DNA of 64,000 nucleotides from Diphasiastrum complanatum (GCA_029204225.1 CM055108.1:22430326-22494325), one strand, 5' to 3'. Shown: positions 12,130-23,481, numbered from the stretch's first letter. Notes: generated by a model not told the origin, from the letters alone. Made by a program: numbers and translations.

Positions 12130-13964
12130 GAAATATGAGGCGAGACAAATATGAGGTTCAATCATACTTGGATGCGAATGGGATACAAGGTGCATGTGAT
12201 GTATCTGGAATTAGCAGAAATGCTTATTCAACTTTTTTTTAGAATAGTTAAAGAAGCTTTTTCCCAAGTGATGGTGAAAAAAATTTATCTTCCGCGTCCA
12301 TATCGGATAAGATTAGCAAGAAATTTTTATAATGACAGAATGTTCAAAGTAGTTGGCCAACCACTTCATATAACTGAATTATACAAATCAGAATATAGTG
12401 AGCTCAATTACAACGATTGCAATAATATTTTTCTTGATATTGAAAATGTTCTAAAATACATTATTCGATTCTATAAACTAGACAAATATCAAATAAATGG
12501 AAAGATCATTATTGTAATAAAATTGGTTGAATTTGAAATCATCAAGGGTCAAAAGTTGGAACAAGTGAATGTCACTTTGATGAACAAAATTTCATATACA
12601 AATGATCGAACGTTTAGTGTTTAATCGGAAATTCACATATGGTGGTTGGCGGCATTCCAGGTATACACCAATTTTCATTTAGAATATCGTTATTAACAAT
12701 TCATACCTTGCCAGTTTTTATTGACATGTCATGCATTACTTGTTTCTCTACAGGTCTTGAAAGAGGACCATAAAATACTTTCATGGATATTTTCAAGAAC
12801 AAATTATGGCGAGATTATAAAGAGACATTTGGAGGGTGAGAAATTTACAGTCGAAAACCATGGAAGTTTTCAAATTCGATGGCACCTTGCAGGGGATTTG
12901 AAAACTTTAAAATGTATGTATAATATCTCTCACGGGGCAACATCAAAGCATTCATGTCTTTGTCGCATGAAGGATTGCTACAATATGAATTTGGGACAAT
13001 CAATAAACACTGGCCCAACATGAGAAGCTGAAGATCTAAATATGAAAAGTGTTCTGTCAATTCCATTAAAATATGTTCACATATGCACATTGCATGTTGA
13101 GATTTGTATTATTGAAAAACTTATTTACCTGCATATTCTATTAGCATGGAATCATAAACCGGAGTCTGTGGCTAAAGCAGCAATTAGGAGGTTGGAAATA
13201 GTTCTGTCAAATGCAGGACTACATAAAGGGAATATCACGATTGAAAAAAGTGACAGACTCTCCGAGAAAAAAGGAAACGTTCCTAATAAGCCATCAATTG
13301 GAGGTGCTAAAGCAAGAAGATTCTTATCCAATCACACATGCAAAGAATCAAGTGTCAGATACGAAATTTGGAAAGAAATTGTTCAAGCCACACGAACACT
13401 GGAAGGAAGTAATCGAGTGGAAAAGGCACAAGTGTGGACCAACTTAGACAAACTCATAGGTGTTATCAGCAAAGAAAACCTATCATCAGAAGATATGAGA
13501 ACTTTGCAAAATCATTGCACCACATTTATAAAATCTGTACATGATTGTTGGGGAAAAGACAACGTTACTCATTACATGGTGCTAATCTATATCATTATAT
13601 GGTACTTTTCTCATTCAGGCTTATATTTATTTCTACTAATGTAACTAGTCAAAACTATTGTTTGCAGCACATCCTTCTTCATCATGCAACTTATTTTGCA
13701 AAGGAATATGGGAGCTTAAGTAACTGGTCATCACAAGGCATGGAAAAATCTCATTGGCAAGCAAGGGGAGCATTTCATAGAGCAACAAATCATGGAGGAC
13801 ACAATTCAAGAAATAAATATTTAGTTCAACTTTTTCAGTGGTTTTATAGAAGAGCACAATTTAGATACCAAGCTAAAAATTCGCCAAGTATTACGATATT
13901 TCGAAAGGCATTCAAATTCATAACAAAAGAGAGATCCTTGTTATATATCAAAAATCTACTATAG
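12130..13964 (+). pseudogene. Transposase-like protein, RNase-H-fold candidate, three exons
   Basis: Three exons are deduced: up to 12660, 12754-13578 and 13668-13964. The introns are 93 bp (CCAG|GTATAC...TCTACAG) and 89 bp (CATG|GTGCTA...TTTGCAG), both phase 0. The first exon reads EVQSYLDANGIQGACDV, then IYLPRPYRIRLARNFYND after a frameshift in an eight-T run at 12233-12240. Stops lie at 12622-12624 and 13021-13023. The second exon carries WHLAGDLKTLKCMYNIS and a C-x-C pair (HSCLCRMKD), then CTLHVEICIIEKL. The third has HILLHHATYFAKEYGSL, WSSQGMEKSHWQ and FHRATNHGG. GD..., C-C, H-H and a late E in this order resemble DDE transposases with an inserted zinc site. I recall similar motifs in uncharacterised invertebrate proteins (inference). 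The first catalytic Asp seems lost (IKLVEFEII). Not one of the common plant families that I recognise. Confidence 0.6.
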
Positions 13965-13972
13965 AAAATTAT

Positions 13973-14632
13973 TTAATTATCATCATCATCCTCTTCAAGG
14001 TTCAGACGGATGGTATTGTTATGAAGGAATAATCTCCTTTCATATGGATCCAAAAATTCTAAATTTTTTCTTTTGCTCATATCAATGTAACCCAAATAAA
14101 GGGCCATTGCAAATGATCTTTTTGTAGTCTCATTGGGAGTATAACCCAATATCTTAATAGCCAAATCCCTTTTCACAAAAATTATTTTATATGTTCCTCT
14201 TGCGTACTTATGGCCTCCTAAACAATCTGATAATGATTTGATGGCCATAATGACAGTGGTTGCATATGGATTAAAAAATGAATGATATATACAAATCTCA
14301 TTATTTTGAAAGTTTTTCAAATAATGAGATAGAGACACATCTTTTCTCCCGGCTGATACACCTCGGATGCCTCCATGTCTCATACCGAAGGCATCTATTT
14401 CAATAGCATCCTGTAAACGAGAAAAGAAAATAAATTTAGAATGATACATAACACTACAAACTCATACTTTAACACAGTGTTTGAAATAAGAAAACTAAAC
14501 AATATCAATACCAATATAATATCTACGTACCAGATTATAAGCATCGTAATCAACGACGTTTGCTCTGCTAATGTCATGTCCTCCAATGGCCTCTACATTT
14601 TCGAAGGGGATATATCTAGTCCTTAGGGTTTA
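13973..14632 (-). pseudogene. Convergent second gene of the transposase-like locus, two exons, unknown function
   Basis: Two exons: from about 14632 down to 14531, and 14410-13973, joined by a 120-bp phase-0 intron (CTG|GTACGT...GTTTACAG|GAT). The joined product reads YIPFENVEAIGGHDISRANV, then DAIEIDAFGMRHGGIRGVSA, GRKDVSLSHYLKNFQNN and LDPYERRLFLHNN, ending in an acidic tail LEEDDDDN. There are no stops within the visible 179 or so codons. The stop codon lies only 8 bases from that of the convergent transposase-like gene, which suggests one compact element. The N terminus is cut off where a copia LTR fragment starts. I recognise no domain; it could be an accessory protein of the element or a captured gene. 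Confidence 0.5.
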
Positions 14633-14829
14633 TTTTTGCGTTCAGATTGTTCGTCAGTATTGCATGCTTTCCGCTCTCTGTCTGACTTTCTGATTGCTTT
14701 GTTTGATTGTCTGCTCTTGCTTCCATAACCACACGCAATCTAGCTCTAGTTTCATTCTTGTGTTCGCCTATTGTTAACCGATAATGCACACACTGAGATA
14801 ATTCAGCCTAATCCTCCATTCCTCGAACA
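14633..14829 (+). repeat. Copia LTR 3'-end fragment
   Basis: About 200 bp matching 4540-4738 (GTCAGTATTGCATG, TGTCTGCTCTTGCTTCC, CAATCTAGCTCTAGTTTC, ending CCTCGAACA). It truncates the convergent gene on its left and abuts the miniature LTR element on its right without a PBS. Confidence 0.8.
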
Positions 14830-15430
14830 CCTCAGAGTTTGTCGGCAGCGGAGAGCGGTCCAATAAACGATGTGGCGCGTGCGCGCTTGCGGGCCGCGTG
14901 CAGGATCCCATCCCCACCACCTAGCCACCCGCCATCATGGTACCAGGGGACAAGGGTACACTGTCTACAATGAGCTTATATGTGGGTTCTATTTTAGTCT
15001 CCATTTGCTTATGGGACGAATGCACTCTTTTTGGTGCCTTTTCAGAGCAGCCACTTTGTGCGTAGCTTGCATCCTCGAACACCCCCCACTACTCAAGCGA
15101 GCACAGGGCGAAGGAAACTCCCACTTGCTCATTCACAACCAAAGCGTTGGCTCTGATACCACCTCAGAGTTTGTCAGCAGCGGAGAGCAATCCAAAAAAC
15201 GATGTGCGCGCTTGCGGGCCACGTGCGGAATCCCATCCCCACCGCCTAGCCACCCGTCGTCATTCCCCTTTCACCCCAAAAGGGCTGGTACCAGGGGACA
15301 AGGGTACATTGTCTACAAGGAGCTCATATGTGGGTTCTGTGTTAGTCTCCATTTGCTTATGGGATGAATGCACTCTTTTTGGTACCTTTTCGGTCGCAGC
15401 CGCTTTGTGCGTACCTTGCATCCTCCAACA
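14830..15430 (-). mobile_element. TRIM-like miniature LTR retrotransposon, 601 bp
   Basis: Two direct repeats (14830-15081, 252 bp; 15162-15430, 269 bp) enclose only 80 bp. On the minus strand the order is LTR (TGTTGGAGGATGCAAGG), PBS TGGTATCAGAGCC at 15161-15149, about 55 bp, PPT AGTAGTGGGGGG at 15093-15082, LTR (TGTTCGAGGATGCAAGC). This is the layout of terminal-repeat retrotransposons in miniature, which have no coding region and move with proteins from other elements. The LTR 3' ends read ...CTCTGAGG rather than ending in CA, and no TSD is visible. The LTRs differ by an indel of about 20 bp and scattered substitutions, so the copy is not young. Confidence 0.75.
15149..15161 (-). promoter_or_regulatory. 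Primer-binding site of the TRIM-like element
   Basis: TGGTATCAGAGCC on the minus strand, a perfect match to the 3' end complement of plant tRNA-iMet, directly next to the 5' LTR. Confidence 0.85.
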
Positions 15431-15440
15431 AAATTTGTTT

Positions 15441-15990
15441 TCAGGTTGGCTGATCCTGAGTTGCAACTTCTTGTTCTTCTTCTAAATCAAACTGTATAGT
15501 TTGGCTACTTGAAGAAATCGAAATCGTATTTTGATATTGATCAGTATTCTGAGCAAGAAGTTTCTCTATGATCTTGTTCTTGTCCTTTAGGTCAATAAAC
15601 TGATCTTCAGGGAATGTAACATCTCTGATAGTAATTATTTTGGATGTAGTAGGATTATATAGCTTATACATACCATTTGAAAAAAAATAACCAACAAAAT
15701 TTGTTTTTACAAAATGATCATCTAGCTTCTTTCTAGTGTCTTTAGAAACATGAGAATAGAAATCCAAAAACTTTCAAATGCTTTAATGAAGGCTTGGAAC
15801 CAGAATTCATAAGGAGACTTACAATTAGATAGACAGTGTTTGAAATATGATTCTGTAGATAATATGCGATGAAAATAGTTTGCTACCAAAAGGATTTAGA
15901 TAACGATGCATGAGCAATCATGCACTTGGCAAATTCAACCAAGGTTTTGTTCTTTCTTTTAGCAAGACCATTGTGGAGAGTAGGCAGCAG

Positions 15991-16081
<91 letters not shown>

Positions 16082-16110
16082 AAATAAAGACCACATAAGG
16101 TTGAATACAA
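15441..16110 (-). pseudogene. Copia integrase/linker remnant
   Basis: Minus-strand reading gives LAKRKNKTLVEFAKCMIAHA (integrase, 15972-15890) and, after a gap, VSKDTRKKLDDHFVKTNFVG, YKLYNPTTSKIITIRDVTF and PEDQFIDLKDKNKI (15767-15480), the post-integrase part of copia pol. A (TC)n(AC)n tract interrupts the integrase. No protease or RT is present. The sequence is distinct enough from the 8.8 kb element to be a separate insertion. Confidence 0.75.
15995..16081. repeat. Compound (TC)n(AC)n microsatellite
   Basis: TC repeats run to 16048, then AC repeats to 16081, inside the copia remnant. Confidence 0.95.
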
Positions 16111-17920
16111 TTAATTGTCCACAAACGGTGTCCAATGATACCAAACCTCAAATATGACAAGGATGTAAAAGGAGTTAACCATGATACATGTGTAGGGCTT
16201 TCTCACATTACATAACGAATGGATAACAAGGATGAAGGTTAATGCACAACCATTGGTCACACACATTTCAAACCCTATCAATTGGGCATTTATTTGAGTT
16301 TGAACAAAAACTCCAGCAATCACTTTATGAACACAAAGCAGGGGGTAAAAGTGGGAAATGAAGGGACCTTGAACTTGGGCTATTTGAGAACTTAGTAGAA
16401 AGTAAACAGTTCTAGTGAGGCTTAGATTGTACAGATGAAAGGCAAGATAGCATTACTCAAACAGGTGAAACCACCAGCTACTGCATAATGCAGCAAGCAC
16501 TAACATGCTTTTAAGGCTCCAGCTAGTAAAAAAGTAAAGGTTTTATTTAGTAGCCTCTTTTCTTTTTTAATGGTTCGTCTTTGCAATGCTGTCTTGACTT
16601 CGTACATAGAGAGGCATAGATTATGTATATAACCCTTTACCTTCAGAAATTATTTCCAAATTAGGGTGGTCAATCACCTGATCCAAGTAAAAGAACCCAA
16701 AAATTGCATGGTTTTTTTAATGTGTGCTTCCTTCCACTGATAACACTGATCTCATCAACGTCAAGCGAGCACCCATTTGATACATAATCAATTTAGGGGC
16801 TTCATCACAAATACTCAGTTGAAACTTTGTTTGCCCAAACTCTAACAAGGCAGATTATCGTACATAACAGGAGAAGTTTCCTACATTAAAACTAACAATA
16901 AAATGCAATCTATCAGTTTCAAAAATCTTAAGTTTCTACATGGTAACCCCAAAACCCAGCAAAATTAAAATTGTTAGAAAGAAAACTTTTACGTGGTAAA
17001 CCTAGTTAATTGATTAGGTCAATGGCGATCCCAAAACCCAGTAAAATCAAACAGAAAGGAAAACTTTTAGGACACAAACAACCCTGCAAGCCTCAAAATG
17101 AGAAAAAAAAACCCAATTATACCATCCAAATAGACACAAATTCACAAATATGTGTAAAGAACAATCATAATTCAGATCATTAAAAGATATGGAACTGATT
17201 AAACTGAATGCTTAGTAACAAGAAATCTCAATTTGAACCTCAAAATTGATTTGTATTACTTTGTAATTCAAATCAGCAAGTTTCATTATCTTTGTTTTTT
17301 TAAATTTTGAACCTTTTCACATGTTTGAATCATTTTTTAAAATTTTTTTGAGTTATTTAGCATGTTGACAATTCAAATTCCAAAAAAAAAGTAGCTATTC
17401 AAATCAACTGGTGACTATGACAAAAAAGTGAAGTGGCTACCATAAATAACCTCCCCCTACCTCACTCCAAAAATCATGCAAGAATGGCAATCCAACGCTC
17501 AATGAAATATTAAAGATCCACTGCATTTCATCCGGAAAACAGGTTCTTGTGAGATAATGCAACTCACCTTTAGTTTTAGCTAAAATCTGCTTTCAACAAC
17601 ATCGTATTATAAATAGATACATCCAGCAATTTCGGTCAGCGTTTCCAAAATTACAAAAGTCGATGATTGCTGGCACCAAGACCACAAATCGGTGGCTCAA
17701 ATTTGAGCCTGGAAGTAAGACTTCAAGAGAGGATCATTAAGCTACCCATAGGAGTTCAAAAGCGAGCAAATATGATGTCTGACACACGGGATTTGGGTAT
17801 CACTGTTTCTAAACTCCTGGTTCAGCATTGAATGATCACAAAGAATCAAGGGTGGCTGGATGTCTCGCCAGCTTCAACACACCAGAATCAACACCACAAC
17901 AAGAAGCAAACATGTGCTTC
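16111..17920. other. Intergenic plus presumed 3' UTR of the COBRA-like gene
   Basis: AT-rich with no gene or element that I recognise. Roughly the last 300 bases before 17921 are likely transcribed as the 3' UTR of the minus-strand gene (inference). The poly(A) site could not be placed. Confidence 0.4.
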
Positions 17921-19347
17921 TTAGTTCATGCTGACCAGACATAGAAGTACCACAAATGCCAAGAGAAATGATGCCCAATATCTTGCATACCGCCCTTCTG
18001 CACCAGAAGGAATAATGTTTGGAAGGGCACATTCCTCACCATTAAACACAACTCTTGATGGAAAACCATCACCTGCAGCAATGTTGATACCAGGTGTGGT
18101 ATCTTTGGTAAATGACAAGATGGACTGTGCTTTGCCGGCATTGTTATCAAATTCTCCAACCAAATAATTAAGTCCTGGCTTTCCTTGAAGAAATAGCGTC
18201 GAGTTGTTACGAGAAAATTGCGTACCATTGAAGGAGAAAACGTTCTGATACCCAGGCATGGCTTTCTCAAATTCTATTGCAGCAAACCAATCAACAACAG
18301 GCTGGGTATCCCAATTCAGAACAGTCAGGCGTGCACTCCAGCCACGTGTATAATCTGAAACAATGTGCCAGTTAATATTCACTCCACAGTTATCACTACA
18401 AGGAAGTTGCTTGGGCACTGCAAAATGATTCAGGCTAGCCCAAGCCACCGCCTTTGACGTCCGATTTTCAGATGGAAGTAGTAAAACATTATATGGAACA
18501 AGCAGTGCCTCTGACTTTGTGTCACAAGTGGGCTGCTGCATTGTCGTGCAACCACATGCACAAGTCTTGCACGGCACAGCAGAGGTGTTATAGTAGGCAG
18601 AAAATGATACACAGCAACTGGGAGGTGTGTTAGTGCTCGCATTGAGCAATGGTTGGGATGTGTCAAGGGCATTTGCAAGGCTTGAAGTGGTGATGTTGCA
18701 AGTAAGCTGCCAACTGCTAACAGCAGATAGGTGATGAAAATTGCCACTTGGATCAGGGAATTCCAGTGGAGCGACCAATCGAGGTTGACCACAGTGATAG
18801 CCAGCACCAATGTTCCAATTAATAGGGGGGACAAGCTGGCCTCGGGGCGTATGTGGTGGAATCTTGAATACTTGAAGCTTGAAAGCAGACTTAGATTTGC
18901 TGGGGTCCATGATGGGAGGTAACAATGTGCCATTTCGGCAGCAGAATGGAATAAACCCTACTTTTGTATCATTGGTTTTGTCAAGAGGAAGATCATGGAT
19001 TACTGGACTTTGTTGACAGTTCATGACTTGAGAAAAATCTAGATCCTTATAATATGTACCTGCCACCCCTTTCAAGCAATCACTCTGGTCCTGTTCAGCT
19101 GTTGCGGCACCTTGCATAGAATTAATAAACTCACCTTGGCTCCATTCCCATGTCAGATTCCAATAGTCCAGACGTCCAAGAGGATTGTCATTTGAAATGG
19201 TAACTTGAGCCCAGTAATTTGTATCCGCTGTTTGCAGGACATCATAGGAGATGGTAATGTCGCCCATCTCTCGCGGAAGAAATATTGGTGCAGGTGTAAG
19301 ATCAGCTGCCGTCGCGTTCTCAACACAGCAAACTTGCAAATTATTAT
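17921..19347 (-). CDS. COBL7-like: COBRA-like GPI-anchored protein, exon 2 (C-terminal 474 residues)
   Basis: COBRA family proteins are extracellular and GPI-anchored. They influence cellulose deposition and oriented cell expansion. This exon carries most of the conserved domain: DNPLGRLDYWNLTWEWSQGE, VGFIPFCCRNGTLLP and MDPSKSKSAFKLQVFK. The signature SCCVSFSAYYN has CCVS at about residues 430-433, followed by CKTCACGC (445-452), CSDNCGVNINWH and the GLNYLVGE segment. The last 20 or so residues are hydrophobic (WASFLLAFVVLLCLV) after a small-residue stretch, as expected for GPI attachment. The acceptor TTTGCAG at 19350-19348 is phase 1 and completes a codon split with exon 1. The full protein is 660 residues, matching the long COBL7-COBL11 subgroup. 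No stops or frameshifts, so probably functional. COBL7 versus COBL8/10 could not be separated by eye. Confidence 0.92.
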
Positions 19348-19970
19348 CTGCAAAGATCAACATCAAATGCTGGTAAGTGGCATTCAATAATCTCAAACGC
19401 AACCTGTCCTGTTCCAAAGGATAAACTTTAACTTTCAATGAATAGGACATATGAGCTGTGAACAACATTGCTAGCAAATAGTAATAGGTATGAATACAAA
19501 TTTGTACCGATATAAAAGCTTGAAAAGAGACTCAATAGCCTTGTCTTATATGTAACATTTTTCACAAACCTTACAGAAATCTGCATATATTAAAATAATC
19601 TATAATAAAAACACTTTGCATCTTTCATCACAAAATAACAAAGTGCAAATACAACTATCGTCAAATTTATAGCCTAAACATCATGTACAGGGACACTTAC
19701 ATGGGATATGAATCCTCGCGTAGTTGTCATATCATCTAGCAAATATCACCTGTTCGTTCAGCTCCTTTTCGATTGCACTCAATTGCATATTGACATCCAA
19801 GATCAGAATAAAGGTCCAGTGGACCATATAGTTTGAGGCATCATACCCATTATATATTTGTTGACATTTGATTGAAATACATATTGATCATTGGGTCATT
19901 TTGGGCCTTAAGATAGGGCATGAACTAGCACCTGAGATTCAGCATGTGAGACTCATTAGCGAAGGTCAAG

Positions 19971-20416
19971 GTTGCATTCAAACGATTCAAATGTATCAAA
20001 CGTCCACATTCGAAATGTGTTTGAGACATTTGAATGAAAGTTCCAAACGTTTGAAACAAAACCCTAATATTATTTAATGCTTCCGATCACTCAAGCACAG
20101 TTAAAAATCCCCATTTGCAAGAGATCTTGATCTTGGCAAAAGATGGCGAGGAGGTCGAGCTGTGATCAAACATGTCAAGGAGAGGAGGATTTTGGGGATT
20201 AAAAAAGGCTGGCTGAGCTGTACTTATGCCGTTTTTTACGTAGATGGGCACGAAAAATTTTAAAACAAAGTCATTTGGCCCTTTGGGTCACCCCTTTTGG
20301 TGGGGGGTTATTTAATGACAAAAAAAAAAGTTTGAAAAGCCTATTCTTTAAACGTGTTTCAAACATGGGCGTTTGAAACGAGTTTGAATCAGCATTCAAA
20401 TGCGTTTGAATGCAAC
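19971..20416. repeat. Inverted-repeat (MITE-like) segment in the COBRA-like intron
   Basis: GTTGCATTCAAACG plus ATTCAAATG at 19971-19993 is inverted at 20393-20416 (CATTCAAATGCGTTTGAATG then CAAC). Several further CAAACGTTTGAA-like half palindromes lie inside. About 446 bp, non-coding. No TSD was confirmed. Confidence 0.5.
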
Positions 20417-20516
20417 TATGGCACTGAAAGGTTGATTGTTGAGAGCCTGGACTGCGGACAATATGGATTTTCATATTTGGCCTCAGGTTTCTTTGAAGTG
20501 GTATGTTGGATCTAGC

Positions 20517-20521
20517 ATATG
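20517..20521. repeat. TSD ATATG (left) of the intronic gypsy element
   Basis: Identical to 26342-26346; directly flanks the LTR. Confidence 0.85.
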
Positions 20522-20927
20522 TATTAGGAGCAATGGAAAGAGAACCAAACAAAGATGAAGAGTTACTCTGGATCTCCACCCACGATCCTGTACCTGGCTC
20601 TACATTCACAGGCCACCATATAGGACCAACGCCCAGCCTCCAAGAGGCCATGCACTCCTCTCACATGCACAGTTGCCATTGTGCATGTGGATGCCCCTCA
20701 TGCATACTGAGCATGTGGCACACAGGTCACCTAGCTTTAGGGACCCACCCTTAGCAACTAAGGGTGCCCTCTACTTAGTGGCACTCCCTATGAATATAGA
20801 CCAAGCCCACTAGATCCTAGTCCCTAAGAGTTATTATCCCGAACTACGAGGCTGAGTGTCACCCTGCCGGGACCCCCTAGGGTCTAACGAGTCACTAGTA
20901 TCCCTGTGTTTACCAATGGCCATAACA
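20522..20927 (-). repeat. 3' LTR of intronic gypsy element
   Basis: 406 bp, TGTTATGGCC...GCTCCTAATA on the minus strand. It starts TG but ends TA rather than CA. Confidence 0.92.
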
Positions 20928-20940
20928 TCTCCTCCCCCTA
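20928..20940 (-). promoter_or_regulatory. Polypurine tract of intronic gypsy element
   Basis: AGGGGGAGGAGA on the minus strand, directly upstream of the 3' LTR. Confidence 0.85.
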
Positions 20941-21489
20941 AAAGGAGCTTTCGTCCTCGAAAGCGATATCTTCAAACTCGAAATCAGGATACCTCTTGCG
21001 AAGCTTGCTTACAGACTCCCAGGTTGCCTCTTCTTGGGACCCATCCTTCCACTTGACTAAAACTTCTCGAAAGACCGTATGACGAGTCTTGCGGTTTCGG
21101 ATATTCAGAATTTCCTCTGGTTGATGTGGCAAGGAATTAGGTTCCTCAAAGGCTATTAGGGTTTGTTATGGGACAATGTTGTCTCCTTCTCGCAACACTT
21201 GCTTCAGTCGACTGACATGAAAGACCGGATGTACTTTTGCAGATTCTGGCAAAGCCAGCTGGTAAGCAGAACTTCCAATTCTCTTGAGTATTGTGAAGGG
21301 ACTACAATACCTTGGGGACAACTTAGGACACTTGCCTGTGCTTAGAGTGGTAGAGTCTTCAGGAACTTTCAGAAACACCCGATCGCCTTCTTGAAAGGTC
21401 ACATCCCTATGGGTTTTATCAGCATAATGCTTAGCTCGCGCTTGTGCTTGCTTCACATTAGCTTTAGATATTTCGATCATAGTTTCCAT
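20938..21489 (-). pseudogene. Gypsy integrase C terminus and chromodomain
   Basis: The upper part (21489-21166) reads AKHYADKTHRDVTFQEGDRV, FLKVPEDS, LSPRYCSPFTILKRIG and VHPVFHVSRLKQVL, the GPY/F-type integrase C terminus. The lower part (21132-20938) reads EILNIRNRKTRH, VLVKWKDGSQEEATWESVSK and LRKRYPDFEFED, a chromodomain. Chromodomains help chromoviruses target marked chromatin. A stop near 21160 splits the two halves. The chromodomain ends about 10 bases before the 3' LTR, as is normal. Confidence 0.85.
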
Positions 21490-22342
21490 ATCCTCAAGAA
21501 ACTCTCTAACACTGTACTTTTTCCTTCCTAAGCCCTACGACCATGGGGCTCCAGGCTGAAATCCATACATTAGCATGAATGGACTATACCCTGTAGTGGT
21601 GTGTTTAGTGCTATTATAAGCAAATGCCAAAAGCGGAAGATACTCTTCCCAATTGGTTTGCTTTTTGCTAACATATGCTCGTAACATATCTTCTAGAACC
21701 TGATTGACCCTCCATCCGTTTTGGGATGATCAGTGGAGCTCATAGACAACTTAGTTTCTAACTTGTTAAACAACGCCCTCCAAAAGTTACCTGTACACTT
21801 TGCATCTCGATCGCTAATTATGTTGGCGGGATGGCCATATATAGCTTATAGATGTTTTCTATAAAAAGCCTGGCGAGTTCTGGAGCTGTAATAGTTTTCT
21901 TGGTCGGTACAAACTGCACCATCTTGGTCAATCGGTCTACAACTACCCAGATCGAGTCATGGCCTTTACTTGTTCTTGGTAACCCCACTATAAAATCCAT
22001 GCTGATACTCTCCCATCTACCACCGGGTATCTCGAGTGGCTGGAGGAGCCCGCCTACCTTGAGACGTTCAGCCTTTATGGCCTGGCATGTGGTGCACCTT
22101 AACACGTACTCCTATACGTCTTTCTGCATACTAGGCCAATAAAACTTATTCTTTGCAAGAGCATAGGTCCTCTGTATCCCGAGATGCCCTGCACTAGGAC
22201 TGTCGTGACTTTCCTCAAGAATTTGGCGCCTAAAGTCACCGTCCTTGGGTACACATACTCTCCTTTTATAAAGGAGGTACCCGTCCTCAACGGAGAAATT
22301 CTTCCATCGAGCATCCGCAACACTTGCTGATGGCACATCCAC
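21490..22342 (-). pseudogene. Gypsy integrase zinc finger and catalytic core, disrupted
   Basis: HHCC domain (HLGIQRTYALAKNKFYWPSM, then CTTCQAIKAER), then GRWESISMDFIVGLPRTSKG with the first catalytic Asp and an IISDRDAK-like segment with the second. Where chromoviruses have DGQTERVNQ with the catalytic Glu, the sequence at about 21706-21720 reads KTDGG and jumps to the VNQVLEDM homologue in another frame, so a short deletion removed the Glu. Frames also break near 21820 and 22105. Confidence 0.82.
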
Positions 22343-22950
22343 TCCGGATGTTTTCGCACATCTTCAGGCAACGCGTCCCGTCCCGATGCAACTGCAACAT
22401 CTTCCGATGGCCCTGCAACATTCTCTGATGGCCCTGGTGTGGCTGTGGAATTCCTTTGCTCAATAGCCTGCCACACAACTGCGTAGTGAGAATCACTAAC
22501 ACACTTTCCTCTGAGTGATTCCAGGAATTCACTCCTGAATGCCGTAAAACTTAGCGCGCTTACCATGGGCATTCGACTCAGGGCATCTGCTACCACATTG
22601 TAGCGCCCTTTCCTGTACCTTAGTTGATAGTCAAATTCCTGGAGCAGTTCGGCCCAACGAGCTTTTCTTCCTTTCAAGTCACTTTGGGAGGAAAGCCACT
22701 TGATACTTTCTTGATCAGACACGATCTCAAACTTAGCTCCATAGAGGTAGTGCCTTCATTTCTTAAGAGCATAGACTATTGCAAACAACTCCTTCTCATA
22801 AGTGGAATAATTCAACTGGTGTTTATCCAGTTTCTTACTCTCAAACGCGACTGGACGGTCGTGTTGAGTAAGAACAGCACCGATTGCCTGATCACTGGCA
22901 TCGGTCTCTACTATGAATGCTTCATTTGGATCCACTAAGTCTGAACACAT
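22343..22950 (-). pseudogene. Gypsy RNase H domain
   Basis: FIVETDASDQAIGAVLTQHD, RPVAFESKKLDKHQLNY and STYEKELFAIVYALKK at 22950-22756, then SDQESIKWLSSQSDLKGRKA and NVVADALSRMP at 22722-22560. A stop lies between the two parts near 22750. The catalytic Asp of ETDAS and a Glu in EKELFA are present. Confidence 0.85.
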
Positions 22951-23344
22951 TGTTCATCAACCTCATAAATGTTGTTGGGGCATTGGTTAATTCAAAGGGA
23001 AGAACCAAAAACTCATAGTGACCATTCCGTGAATGAAAAGCCGTTAACAGAACGTCATCTTCTTTAATACATACCTGATGATATCCAGACCTAAGATCAA
23101 TCTTAGTAAAATACTTTGCCCCCTTGAGTTGATCAAAGATCTCATCAATCCTGGGTAAAGGATACTTATCCTTAATTGTGAGTTTATTTAAGGCCCTATA
23201 GTCTATGCACATACGCATGGACCCATCTTTTTTCTTAACCAACAAAATGGGCGCAGCCCATGGTGATTTACTGGGGCGAATAAACCCTTTAGCTAAATAT
23301 TCTTGCAGCTGCCGCTCTACCTCTAGGTGTTCCGCATGGCTCAA
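22922..23344 (-). pseudogene. Gypsy reverse transcriptase lacking its catalytic YxDD half
   Basis: Begins [20 protein letters not shown], continues [40 protein letters not shown] and [13 protein letters not shown], and reaches [19 protein letters not shown]. There the RT palm should continue to the YVDD box. Instead the sequence jumps directly to the RNase H start ([14 protein letters not shown]) in another frame. The catalytic aspartates, thumb and connection are deleted, so this copy cannot make a working RT. Confidence 0.88.
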
Positions 23345-23481
23345 CCTCTAAGGAGGCTTACTAATGGGTTTAGTCCCGAGTATTAGTTCTATGGGATGAT
23401 CTACCTCTCTTCTCGGGGGTAACCTGGATGGCAAATCGCTAGGAAAGACGTCTTTAAAATCATTTAAAATAGTTTGCAAAC

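Noticed and set aside
14870..15485. Two overlapping open frames of 112-165 codons
   Set aside because: They lie inside the LTRs of the TRIM-like element and repeat because the LTRs repeat; no protein family is recognisable.
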